Assembly (NCBI GenBank): GCA_023630585.1
Contig: CM042566.1
Coordinates: 8,986,754 to 9,050,753, forward strand
Source of the DNA: Cranoglanis bouderius
Lineage: Eukaryota > Chordata > Actinopteri > Siluriformes > Cranoglanididae
Reading direction: 5' to 3'
DNA: 64,000 nt
Shown: piece after piece, positions 47,101-59,800 of the stretch
Numbering within the stretch: the first letter of the stretch is position 1
Layout: every line of letters begins with the position of its first letter
Position numbers and translations under genes: made by a program
Notes under the pieces: model-generated
What the model was told of the DNA's origin: nothing
The model's database searches: none
Seen by the model: the letters and a program-made list of their open reading frames with translations, nothing else

Positions 47101-50100
47101 CATCACTAGTTCGAAGCTTGTCAGCACCATCACATTTGCAGCTTTGCGTCACTTGCAGGCGTAACTTCAAGACTTTAATCAGGACATCGTGCATTCCCAC
47201 ACCTCTCCCGCTGCAGCAAGATAAACTACACGAGCAACGTATTCACAACACGTAGCACTACGCTGCCATAGGACACGTGTTATATTATCAGAGTGTTCAA
47301 TCAGGGTGAAGACAGATGTGGTGTGTGAGCGTAACTGAGCAGGGTGTGAACCGGACTCGCTTTAACACTTTGCCTGAACTTCATGTCTAGGCGGATTAAA
47401 TCGGCGGTGTATGTTTATCAGTTATGAAACAGCTGCTGCTTATATCTGACTTAGTGCTGGGGCGCAGGACATGTGAGGACGGACACATACGGCAGCTGTG
47501 TGTGTGTGTGTGTGTGTGTTTTTGGAGGTGGGGGTTCCTTTTGGTGACTGAGGGTAAGGTTAGGGTAAGATTTAGCATTGCATTAATTATCTGCATTACT
47601 TATTACGTCAATGGAAAAGAATTCAGAAGGATAGTAAGACAAACGTGTGTGTCTTTGTGCCCAACCTTACCTAAAAAGTCAGCATGTACCAATAATCAAT
47701 TTACACACACACACACACACTATGTGCACTATAACCTGTAATTTCCTGTATGTTTGTAAATTGCATCTGGTTACAACAGAGACTTTTTCCCTCTTTACTT
47801 GTTTAACAGGATTTCTCTTTAATAGTAATCTTGCATGCGACTAGCTTAATCAGTCCGTACAGGATTTTGCAGAGTTTTTTTTTTTTTGTGATTGTTGCGG
47901 CCAAAAACGCTTGATTTTGCTGCAGCTTTTTTCAAAATTTGTGATGCAGTTTGCAGAGATGTTTGTACTTTTTTGGTGGAAAACTACTTGAATTGGCGAA
48001 ATCGCACTTGCGCGAAATTGAACTTTTAGCTGTACTCATGTTCGACACACGTCATTCGAAGAGGGCTTTGGCTAAATGCACGTTGTGATGACGTCACATG
48101 ACGCGTCTTGGCCCAAACCTGAAGAAAATCTGTGGTAATTTTGAAAAATTGCAAGCTCCTCCGAATATAGCGGTGTTTGCTTGATTTCGCGTTCATTTCT
48201 GCGATCGCAAAATCCTGGAGGGACCGCTTAATGTCTACAGAGAACATGAACTTGCTAACTTACCAAGTGATTCTTTGAGTAATGTTAGACCACACATGCA
48301 CAAGCTAACACCAGTTACTCTTAGAGCTCTTAAAGCAAATCATTAGAAATATAAATGAATAATTATTCATAAAAATGAATTGAATGCACATTTTGATAAA
48401 GACAAATGTAAATAACGAAGCTAATGCCCATGTTGAAATTTATTTCTGAGTTTATTTTTCGTTTGTAATTTTTCACTTAAAACGACAAGTTTTCATTTAG
48501 AACTTGAGCAGTGAGGAGCTTGACGTATTTGGGTTTTTTTTTTATGAAAAGCCTCCTGGGTGAAGTTTCTCATGGAGCTGGGTGAGAAGAAGCCAAGTGT
48601 GTGTTCAAAGCTTCAAAAACAAAAACTGTTAATAATTTAAAATATAAATCGTTTTATCATGTTTCTTGTCTTACTGCATAATTCCATGTGTTATTTCATC
48701 TTCATTATTATTCTAAAATAATAGAAAATTGTAAAGAAAAAAGAAAATGAAGAAAACTTTAGACTGGTAGTATAGAGTAGGTCTCTAATATGACCTACAC
48801 TAGTATAGTGTATAGTGTAGTGTATGGTGTAGTGTATAGTGTAGTGTATGGTGTAGGTCTCTAATATGACCTACACTAGTATAGTGTATAGTGTAGTGTA
48901 TGGTGTAGTGTATAGTGTAGTGTATGGTGTAGTGTATAGTGTAGTGTATGGTGTAGCTCTCTAATATGACCTACGCTAGTATAGTGTATAGTGTAGTGTA
49001 TGGTGTAGTGTATGGTGTAGTGTATAGTGTAGTATATGGTGTAGTGTATGGTGTAGTGTATGGTGTAGTGTATGGTGTAGGTCTCTAATATGACCTACAC
49101 TAGTATAGTGTATAGTGTAGTGTATGGTGTAGTGTATGGTGTAGTGTATGGTGTAGTGTATGGTGTAGTGTATAGTGTAGTGTATGGTGTAGTGTATAGT
49201 GTAGTGTATGGTGTAGTGTATAGTGTAGTGTATAGTGTGGTGTATGGTGTAGTGTATAGTGTAGTGTATGGTGTAGTGTATAGTGTAGTGTATGGTGTAG
49301 TGTATAGTGTAGTGTATGGTGTAGGTCTCTAATATGACCTACACTAGTATAGTGTATGGTGTAGTGTATGGTGTAGGTCTCTAATATGACCTACACTAGT
49401 ATAGTGTATGGTGTAGTGTATAGTGTAGTGTATAGTGTAGTGTATGGTGTAGTGTATAGTGTAGTGTATGGTGTAGGTCTCTAATATGTGTTTCTGTGCT
49501 TAAAATGTCATTGTTGTATTTGTGATTTTTTTAAATGATGTATTTGTTATATTTATGATAATACTAAACTGTGTTAAAGTTTAGGCAATTGTCATGAGAA
49601 GAAAATACACGCTTTTTAAAGGTAGTAAATCGCATAAAGTGTGTAGTCAGTCGATAGGTCACAATATAGTGAAATCTTGTGATTCACGTTATAAGGATTT
49701 TTTTTTTTTTTTACGCTGTGATTTTGTTGCTATTTTCTGCTAGTGAGACTGATATTTTCTGGTTCCATTAATGTCAAGATAACAATCGTGTTACTTCCTA
49801 TGACCTTCCCTTAACTGCCAGAGTAGATTAACCAGTGTATGTTACAATAGAGGACATAAAGAAACACGTCTTGTAGTTCAGACATTCTGGTCATTGCAGG
49901 CCAGGATCAAAGCAACAATACCACTGTCTCTTTGTTCACTCACACTGATTTAGCCCGTGAATTCCATTAGCCATTGCAATTTCTACACAGGAGTGTACAC
50001 CCAGTGCTTTCTCAGTCCCTCTTTTCCCAACATACACACGCATTTTTTATTTATTTTTTGCCAAGACCCACACAGGAAGAATGCATCCATTCAGGCACAC

Positions 50101-53100
50101 ACCCACGTTGCCAGATCGCCTACGTTCCTTAATCCACACGCTGCTGAGAAACAGAAGGTGTGCTCTTTAACATCGCTTACACTCCCTGCTGACTTTTTCG
50201 CACAGTGCTGGACTCAGGAAAGTACGCGTGTCCTCTCTGTGCTCCCACTTCACATTCACACCAGGCACTTTCCCATGAAGCTCTGGGCCTGAGGAAGCTT
50301 TTATTAAGGGCGTGTCTTGGCAGTGCATCACTTCTCTGCTTTTATCACTGTTTTTTGGCAGGTGGGAGAAGGAGCTCCCTCCGGTCCCTGTACTCTTTGG
50401 CTAGGTTGCTGTTTGAGAGAGTGTCTGCATAACAATATTTATCAGTGTTTCAGTGCTCTCCGGTTTCTTCCTATGTCCTATAAACACGTTGGTAGGGGGA
50501 TGGGTGACTCGAAATGGCCCCAGGTGCGAATGAGCAGACGAATACAGGGTGTACTTCTGTGTTCCCAAAACCCTGGCCAGGATGAAGATGAATACATGAA
50601 TGATGGAGTATTATTATTATTATTATTACTATTATTATTAGCATTGCCTTCTCTGACTTTCAAGATTCTGAGGACTAGCATTTACACTAACCCTCGTGTC
50701 TAGTTGTGGCTCTTTTTCTTCCTTTTACGATGGTCTTTCTTGCGTTTCTGTTTGGTTGTTGACAGGAACACCCAAACATTTTCAACCTACCACCTACCCG
50801 AGTGTAATTAACATGGACAAGAATATTGACGCATAAGGAATAAATTGGAAAACTTCACAGAAACTCACTTGTAATTGAAGTCTAAGGGCAGTTGATTGAA
50901 TTTTGTCAAATGAACATTCATTCATTCTGTTCATTTACCGAGTTGCCAATCCATTGTAAAGCATTACGCACTCACACAGTCACACATTCATTCACACCCA
51001 GGGGCAATTTAGTGCCACCATGATTTTGGGAATTGGGAGGAACCCAAAGAACCCGGAGGAAACCCTCACAGACACGGGGAGAACATCCCAACCTAAGACC
51101 AAGGGACCAGATGAATGAATTCTCAATAAACATTTTTCCCCTCGAATTGTCTCCACTGTTTGATTTTACCAATTGCCATCCAGTGTGAACAGTGACTTAG
51201 TGGTTAGCATGTTTCCCTCGTGCCTCCGGGGTTGCGGGTCCAACTCCCGCCTCCGCCCCGTGTGCGTGGCGTTTATATGCCCTCCACGTGCTTTGGGGAT
51301 TTCTTTCGGGTACTCCGGTTTCCTCCCCCAGTCCAAAGACACGTGTTGACACGCATTTTCAAATTGTCCGTACTGTGGGTATTTGTGTGCGATTGTGCCC
51401 TGCAATGGGTTGGCACCCCGTCCAGGGTGTCCCCCGCCTTGTGCCCCAAGTTCACTGGGATAGGCTTGAGGCTCCCTTGTGACCCCGTGTAGGATAAGCA
51501 GTAAGGAAAATGGATGGATGGATAGATGGAATTGCCATCCACTAGCTAGCTCTCTCCTATCATGCAACACCTACCAACCGGGGAGGGTGAAGGCTAACAC
51601 GTGCTTCCTCCGAGCACACACGAAGCCAACCTCCGCATCCTTTCAAACTGCTGCTTATGCTGCGTAACAGGCCAGCGTAACCATAATACTCTCAGAGGAA
51701 ATCACTATCTGGACTCTTATACATACATGAGCTCGCAAATGCCCGTTATTGGCTAGTATTGCTCTGATTGACAGGGACTAGAGACCATGCCCCTCCCACC
51801 CAGAGAGCACAGCCAATTTTGCCCTCTTTGCTCCCAGTTATGGATAATTGTGGTGTCTTCTCAATAAACATTTTTTACACAATGGAAACTTACTTTTTAC
51901 ATTTCGTTTACATTATCAAATGTAAAATTAAATATATATTTTTAAATTATATATTTTTTAGAGATTGTGAAGTTGTGTTACCAAGTAAGTAACTAGGAGT
52001 AACTTTTTACTGTACCAGTCTTGGACTGTCGATTAAAACTACATAAAACAGCTTTGTAAAACATTCTCTCATTTCACTCTTGGTTTTAATTTGTTTTATA
52101 TTGTTGCTTGTTTAAAAATGAATGGAATGGGTTTACATTGCAAAAAACAGTATCTTGGCAAGTAAAGCTACAGTCCCCTCCGAAAGTATTAGAACAGCAA
52201 GGCCAATTCTATTTTTTTCAATATACATCGAAGACATTTAGGTTTGAGATGAAAAGATGAATATGAGACAATAGATCAGAATTTCCGGGTTTCGTTTGAT
52301 GAAGTCCTTTGTTGTGTTGGCAGTGCTTTTTGGGTCATTGTCTTCCTGCATGATAAAGTTCTTCTCAGTTATATTGGATGCATTTCTCTGCAAATTGGAA
52401 GACAGGTTGTTTCTGTAAACCTCTGAATTCATTCTGCTGCTACCATCATGAGTTAGGGTGAGATTTTCCCTCTTCTCTCAGCTTCAAATTGGCTTGCTTT
52501 TCTCCCATAGACAGCTGTCTGGTCTTCATGTTGGTTTATCCTTTTTAACAACAAATGCAGTCTGCACAGGTAAAACTTTAATTCTTTAAACAATCAGTCT
52601 AACAGGGCACACCTGGGCAGCAAGAAACACCCATCAGTCACATGTTCCAATATTTTTGATCACCTTAATGGGGGGGGTTGGGGAGTGGGTTCAAACAAAA
52701 CCCATTCTGAGTTGGGTTCAAAGCCATTTTCTGAGTTGTTTAACAAATCTGGAATCCTGATCTGTCGACTCATTCATCTTTTGATCTCGAAAGCAAGTCC
52801 AAACTGGCCTTGCTGTTCCAATACTTTTGGATGGGGCTGTATCTTGAATTTAGGCAAATTTATCAAATATTTAGAGATTATTATAAATCAAATTTAGTAG
52901 TTATTTTTATATTATCCTGTTTTTACATACCTTTACTCGTTTCAAGCTTGACATTTTCGTATTCTATTGCCAGATGATGTCACTTCTTTCTAGAAAAAAT
53001 TAGTAGAAATTCTAGATTCAATTTGACTATATTCAAGATATTTTCACTTGCTAAGATATCATTTCTCGCAGTGTAAGCGATTGCCCTTAGATTATTAATG

Positions 53101-53742
53101 AGTCAGAGAATTTTCAGTTCTTTTTTCAGTACGGGGAAGCGTGTTGACATTATTGTCTGTGGGAATCAGACATACTGTACAGATGCTGTGGTTAGACATT
53201 CGGCTGAAAAACATTGGAGTGTTCCTTAACCCTCTCACACAAAACCTGGATTTTCTCTCTTTCACACTTTCAGTTGTATGCCGCATCATTGCCGTGATAT
53301 TCACCACTAAGATAATTTCACGCCATCGGCTAGCCTTGTCACTCCAGGAAGTTTCCGGAACGTTTATGGCGTTGTGTATGATGTGTGCGCAGGGACTTTA
53401 GTCATCAACACTCCTGTAACAGCTCAGTGCTTGGATTGGATTCTGGTGCTCTGTGATAAAAGTGTCTCCCGAATGAATAAATGTAATTACAGTGCAGGCA
53501 AACAGCTCAGAAGGTCCTAGCTTGGTTTTATCAGCATGCTTTTTTTTTCTTTTTTTTTCCCATCCCTCCGTTTGAGGCTTTGCTTTGTTCCAAAAGGAGA
53601 ATAGTTCATTCTCACGTGGCTGCATCTGATTCCATTAGCTAAGTGAAGTCATGGGGTGAGTGAAAAACACAGCCTAAAATATCCATAACAAGAAGATCAA
53701 ATCAGCAAACTGGTCGCGCATTGTTGCCCACCGGGGAACACC

Positions 53743-53778
<36 letters not shown>

Positions 53779-54044
53779 GAGCCTGGAATGCTGTCTTTCT
53801 CAGCAGTGTCTTATGAAGGCACTATAATCATCCACACTCCACTCCTTATTACACTCTGATCCGTTTACATGTCTCCTGAGGACGCTGTTAGTGTCTTATG
53901 ACTGTGTGTGTCTGTGAGCCTGTTTTGTGTGTGTGTGTGAGCCTGTTTTGTGGGGGTGTGTGTGTGTGTGTGTGTGTCTGTGAGCCTGTTTTGTGTGTGT
54001 GTGTCTGTGAGCCTGTTTTGTGTGTGTGTGTGTCTGTGAGCCTG

Positions 54045-54079
<35 letters not shown>

Positions 54080-54134
54080 TGTGAGCCTGTTTTGTGTGTG
54101 TGTGTGTGTGTGTGTGTCTGTGTCTGTGAGCCTG

Positions 54135-54165
<31 letters not shown>

Positions 54166-54171
54166 AGCCTG

Positions 54172-54214
<43 letters not shown>

Positions 54215-54218
54215 CCTG

Positions 54219-54255
<37 letters not shown>

Positions 54256-54334
54256 CCTGTTTTGTGTGTGTGTGTGTGAGCCTGTTTTGTGTGTGTGTGT
54301 GTGAGCCTGTTTTGTGTGTGTGTGTGTGAGCCTG

Positions 54335-54365
<31 letters not shown>

Positions 54366-54404
54366 AGCCTGTTTTGTGTGTGTGTGTGTGTGTGTGTGAG
54401 CCTG

Positions 54405-54453
<49 letters not shown>

Positions 54454-54488
54454 AGCCTGTTTTGTGTGTGTGTGTGTGTGTGAGCCTG

Positions 54489-54537
<49 letters not shown>

Positions 54538-54543
54538 AGCCTG

Positions 54544-54581
<38 letters not shown>

Positions 54582-55036
54582 CCTTCTTACTTTTGCATAT
54601 AATTTTATTATACTCCCAAGAAAATTGCTATTCAGCTTATTCACCTTATCTCTCTGTTTTTCCACCCTCTTCTATCTATTTTCTCTCCATCTTTCACACT
54701 GTCTGTCTCCTCTTTCTATTCTCTCTCCCTCTCTCTTTCTGGTTATCTCTTTCTTTCTGTGTGTGTGTGTCTCTCTGTCTCTCTTCTGCATTTTTCTCTG
54801 TTACTGTTACCCTCTTTGTTTGTCTGTATTTCTCTCTCTCTGTCTGTCTTTGTCTGTCTGTGTTTCACTTCCTGTCTCTCTTTCTGTTGGTGTCTCTCTT
54901 TGTCTCGTTCTCTTTGTTTCTGTCTGTCTGTCTCTGTCTCTCTCCTTCTCTCTCTGTGCCCTTCTCTATCTCTCTCGGTTTGTCTGTGCCTCTCTGTCTC
55001 AATCTTTCTATTGGTCTCACTCTCTGTTGTTCCCTG

Positions 55037-55087
<51 letters not shown>

Positions 55088-55298
55088 TTCTGCCTCTGTG
55101 TCTCTCTCTGTCTATCTCTGTGTCTCTCTCTCTGTCTGTCTCTGTGTCTCTCTGTCTATCTTGCTCTTGTCTGTCTCTCTCTCCCTCTCTCTTTTCTTTG
55201 TTCTCTCTTTCTTTCTCTCTTTGTTGTTCTCTGTCTCTGTCTCTCATCCTTTTTCTCATTTACTCTGTCTCTCTCTTCCTTTCTCTTTCTCTCTCTCT

Positions 55299-55375
<77 letters not shown>

Positions 55376-55540
55376 GTTGGTCTCGGCCGATGGCTCTCAC
55401 GGTTCAGATGGAGGTTCGGTGTGTGCAGAGACTCAGGCCGATCTTCCGCCTCCATTAGAGAGGACAGGGGGCATTGGGGACTCCAGACCGCCCTCCTTCC
55501 AGTGAGTAACATTACTCTCCCTCTGTGTGTGTGTGTGTGT

Positions 55541-55577
<37 letters not shown>

Positions 55578-55688
55578 TGTGTGTGTGTGTGTGTGTGTGT
55601 GATAGAGAAAGCCCTTTAAACATTAAACACACAATGTCAGATCAGTTATTTACATCTGAAAATGTTCAAAGCACACAAGTGAAGCGGG

Positions 55689-55719
<31 letters not shown>

Positions 55720-55904
55720 ATAGTTATCCTTCCACCCAATAGTCTCGGATGTCCTCAAATTAAACTAATAAGACTCATCACCTCCTCCTGCCTGACAGAA
55801 TTCTGGGAAGTCGATACGTGTCTTGGAAATGACCCGATGACTCTGAGCTCTGTGTTTAAGTGTGTATGTCCCTCTGAATAAAGAGTGACTCAGAGTGCAT
55901 CACC

Positions 55905-55966
<62 letters not shown>

Positions 55967-56756
55967 CATCCTCATCAATATTGATCAATATACCACTCTA
56001 AATGCATGGATTTCTTTAAGGATGATTGCGTGGATGATTGATGGATGTGTGTGTGGTGAGGGTAACAATGTTTAGACAGACAGGATATGGTGCAGCAGAA
56101 ATGCGTCTACAAAGAGAGATTTTGTTCTCGTCACATTGTCATTGTTGGAGCAAAACAGCCAATCAAAGACGAGGCGAAGGAACCAAGTTAATCCAGGCAT
56201 TTCTTCCATTTGGAGTTTACAGTCGTGTAAAACACCATGGTGCTGCTCGCTGTAATGATGATGTAGCTTTTATTGTCATCACTGTAACCACTTTAGTCGT
56301 CTCACAGGTTGGTAGCTAGAACGTCCATGGGCTCTCATTTGGTACAGTTAAACCATGGTGAATGTGTATTTGAATGCTGGATTGTTTTTTTTTGTTTTTT
56401 TTTATATGCATTCTTATGGTAATGAGAGAAAAACCCTTGGTGGCCATTTAAAGGGATTCCTCATTTGTTCTGCTTTCCCAAAAGTTTACACTCCCACTCC
56501 CCCAGGTCTGCTGCTTTACTGGCCACTCCCTTTATCTTTGTGTGAACATACGTGTGTATGGCTGTTTGTCCTGCTGGTGTTTCCTGTGTGTGTGTGCATG
56601 TGCGCGTGTGTGTGTTTCCGGCACTGTGTCTGTGGCTGTTGGACCCCCTGTGTGCCCAGTTTAATAATTAAATCAATGGAAATGCAGCTGGGAGCAGTTT
56701 GGAAAAATACAGTGTTTCCTGACTGCCCTCTGCTGGTGGCAGTGTATATATACAAA

Positions 56757-56818
<62 letters not shown>

Positions 56819-59800
56819 ACATTATATTGCTTCTGGTATTCTCAGGCTTGTCTGACATTAAAAACTCCTGACAACAGCACAACAGCAGTTGACATTTACA
56901 CAGCAGGACTCTTCTGAAAGCTCTGAAGTTATACCTGTGTGTGTGTGGGTGTGGGTGTGTGTGTGGCGGTGTGGGTGTGTGTGGCTGTGTGGGTGTGGGT
57001 GTGTATGGTGGAACAGCCTCATTGGCTCTCCATTTGTTTTTCTTGTAGTTTAACAGTTTTTTTGTCCATTTCTCCATCTCTCACTTTTCAGTGCCAACGC
57101 AGCGGGCAGTCAGGACAACCTGGACAACGACACGGAGGCTGACGTCGGCACTTCAGTGCGGAGAGACCGAGAGCGAGACAGGGATAGAGAAAGAGAGAGA
57201 CCACGCAGGAAAGACACCCATGACCATGGTGAGATTTTTTTTTTTTCCTGTCTGTAGCTCTTTAATGACTCCTTGAACTCCTTGGTTTCTTCAAATTTGA
57301 CCAAAATAAGTAACTTTAGAAGTCTGCTGTCCTCTGTTGTGTTCTCGTCTCGTCATGTTGTCGTCTCAACCGAACACGGAAGGTACGATAGTGTTAAATG
57401 CGAAATGTGTCCATATCTGGTAGGAATGGAAAGGCTCTTTCAGGCTCGGTGTTCCCCTTCCTTCACCTGATTGTGCGTCCATTTTTTTTATGTGTGTGTA
57501 TGTATGTGTTTGTGCTGCAGGAGGCAGGTTGAACGGTCACTCTCGGCCCGAGCGCAGGCCTGAGATTGCGGGCTATGAGACCTCGTCCACCCTCATGAGC
57601 AGTGAACTGGACACCACCAGCTTCTTCGACTCGGAGGAGGACGACTCGACTAGCCGGTGAGAGACACAACTGTTTGTAAATAATCGTGTGATATAGTTAT
57701 TGTGATATGAAAATTGAACATCCCAGGAAACATGGTGTAAAATAGTAAAACTAGGGATCCTGCGATAACAACCTCCAATACCACGTGATACTGTGTGACG
57801 TAAGCCTAGTGTACATTGCCGTGCTAATGAACAGACAATGCAAATTTGCGATCTGGACGGATTTCACGAGTGTATTTGGAGCAGTGGAGCAAACCAACAG
57901 AGAAACTGTTGCACATGAGAGCACTTCACTTCAGCGAGTACTGAGGCATCTCTCTTGCAAGGGGCTAGGGTCTTTTGGGTCTTTGCTTGCGAATCAAGGT
58001 GCATTCATTTAATGACCGTGCTCATTGATTATTGCTCTGCATGCTCAGGTTGCCATCCTCACACTCTTTATTAATGATACAGTTTAAGCGACATAACATC
58101 TTACACATACAACTCAGCATGATAAGTTCACTCCTATATATATATACATATATAGAGAGAGAGAGAGAGAGAGATAAAGAAAATGTACCATGACACCACT
58201 GATTTATTAATACTAAGCAAATTACTCATTTCAGTATCAGTATCAATATTGACAAGTACCATAATCTTGCACAAGGTTAGCCCCGCCCATTTTACACTAA
58301 AAGTCTAATGCTGCATTCGACTGAAAATTGTAACTCGGAATTTCCGTCCTCTGACTAGGAAAAACCACAGGCCTAACACTAACCTCAGGAAAACACAATA
58401 ATGGATTAAATGGATCATGGATAGTTGCCTGAGGCTTTAATCTGGCCACATTCTCACTGTATGGATTCACTGAGGCGTAAACACACAAACAACATATACG
58501 TCCCTATTCAGCAAAAAGGAACAGCTTTCCTTTTGTTAGTACACAATAAATACTCAATTAAGGACTGGCTGAAAGTGTCACGTGACTTTTAGGACCAGTC
58601 AGAACTAAGAATAGTACAGTGTCTGGATAATACGTGTGGAAATGTGTTACATGATGGATGTGATGTCATTGCAGCTTCAGCAGCTGTACAGAGCAAAGCA
58701 CATCATCACGGCTCATGAGACGACATCGCCGTCGCCGACGGAAAACCAAACCACAACGGATGGAGAGGGTGAGATGGCTGACGCACATATACACACACAT
58801 ATATATACACACACACATGTGCAAGAAGAAGCTATCAGTGTTGGACAGGTCTCTTTAAATGTGTCCTCTTGTCTCTCTGTCTATCGCTCCTTCTCCCCGT
58901 TGTTCTATCTCTCGCAGTCGTCCTCCTTCAGCAGCATAACTGACTCCACCATGTCTCTGAACATCATCACTGTCACATTAAACATGGGTGAGTACCACAT
59001 TGCAGGGTTTCCATCCAGATGTTACTCAGGTCAGATATCCTTCCAAATGTTACACACGATTCATTTGAATCCAGATGTTACGCATAGAAGTGAATATCTG
59101 CAAAGTCAGAAACGAAACTGAAATGCAACTTATGTTCCCATCGAGTTATTTTGAATATTCTAAAGAGATGTAAAATGATGGTGTCATGAGAAAGCGTAAA
59201 CAGCTTACCTGGCTACCATGCCTGTTTCCAAAACTGCATATATATTTTTTTGTTTTTTTCCAAGCAGTAGAATTGTTTAACTAATGCAGTTATTTATCCT
59301 GATATAGATTAATGATAAAGGTCTAGATATTTCATTATCATCATACAGTACTTTTATGTACTTGTATTGTCGTAGTTCATATATCAGAATAGTAACACAC
59401 TCTGCAATTACCGTATGTGGTCTATTGTTTTTATGTGCTATGTAGTAATATACCACTTAAAAACATTAAAGATGGCTTTGGACCTCAATTCATATGAACA
59501 GTTGTGCTATGATGGCTAGGACATTTAAAATCTATATCCTGAATTTATATATTTCTGTAAAGCTGCTTTGGGACAATGCCCATTGTTAAAAGCACTATAC
59601 ATATAAAACTGAATTGAATTGAATGTAGTATACTAAATATTATATTACTGTATTAAAACCAGACACTAGCTTCATCATTTATCCCAAAAAATCTGTTTAC
59701 ATCAATTCAATTCAATTTTATTTATATAGTACAGCCGTGGCCAAAAGTTTTTTTTTTAAACACACATTTTCAGCTCGTAATCATCACTCTCACTTTATAT

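Larger units (their letters stand above)
46249..55376 (+). other. dvl3: DVL3 intron 2 (about 9.1 kb)
   Basis: Holds a MITE copy (47859-48217), a 12-bp tandem array (48781-49486), SINE and repeat pieces (50956-51792), a Tc1 derivative (52171-52839) and the giant TG and CT tracts (53895-55376). Between 46,330 and 47,850, and 49,500 and 50,950, only short (TG)n/(CA)n/(TAT)n runs and no recognisable gene are seen. Confidence 0.85.

Noticed and set aside
51166..51570. 134-aa minus-strand ORF
   Set aside because: Antisense translation of SINE copy 3. The same peptide pattern occurs antisense to the other two SINE copies.
53895..54580. Regular spacer-repeat layout resembling a CRISPR array
   Set aside because: The repeated gagcctgtttt pieces separate TG blocks, not unique spacers. 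The DNA is vertebrate and has no cas genes.
53865..54665. 266-aa minus-strand Thr/His ORF
   Set aside because: Pure product of the (CA)n array; no domain or codon bias of a gene.
54314..55723. 469-aa + strand ORF rich in Val/Cys then Ser/Leu
   Set aside because: It is a translation of (TG)n and (CT)n tracts. Only DVL3 exon 3 inside it, at 55377-55501, is real coding sequence.
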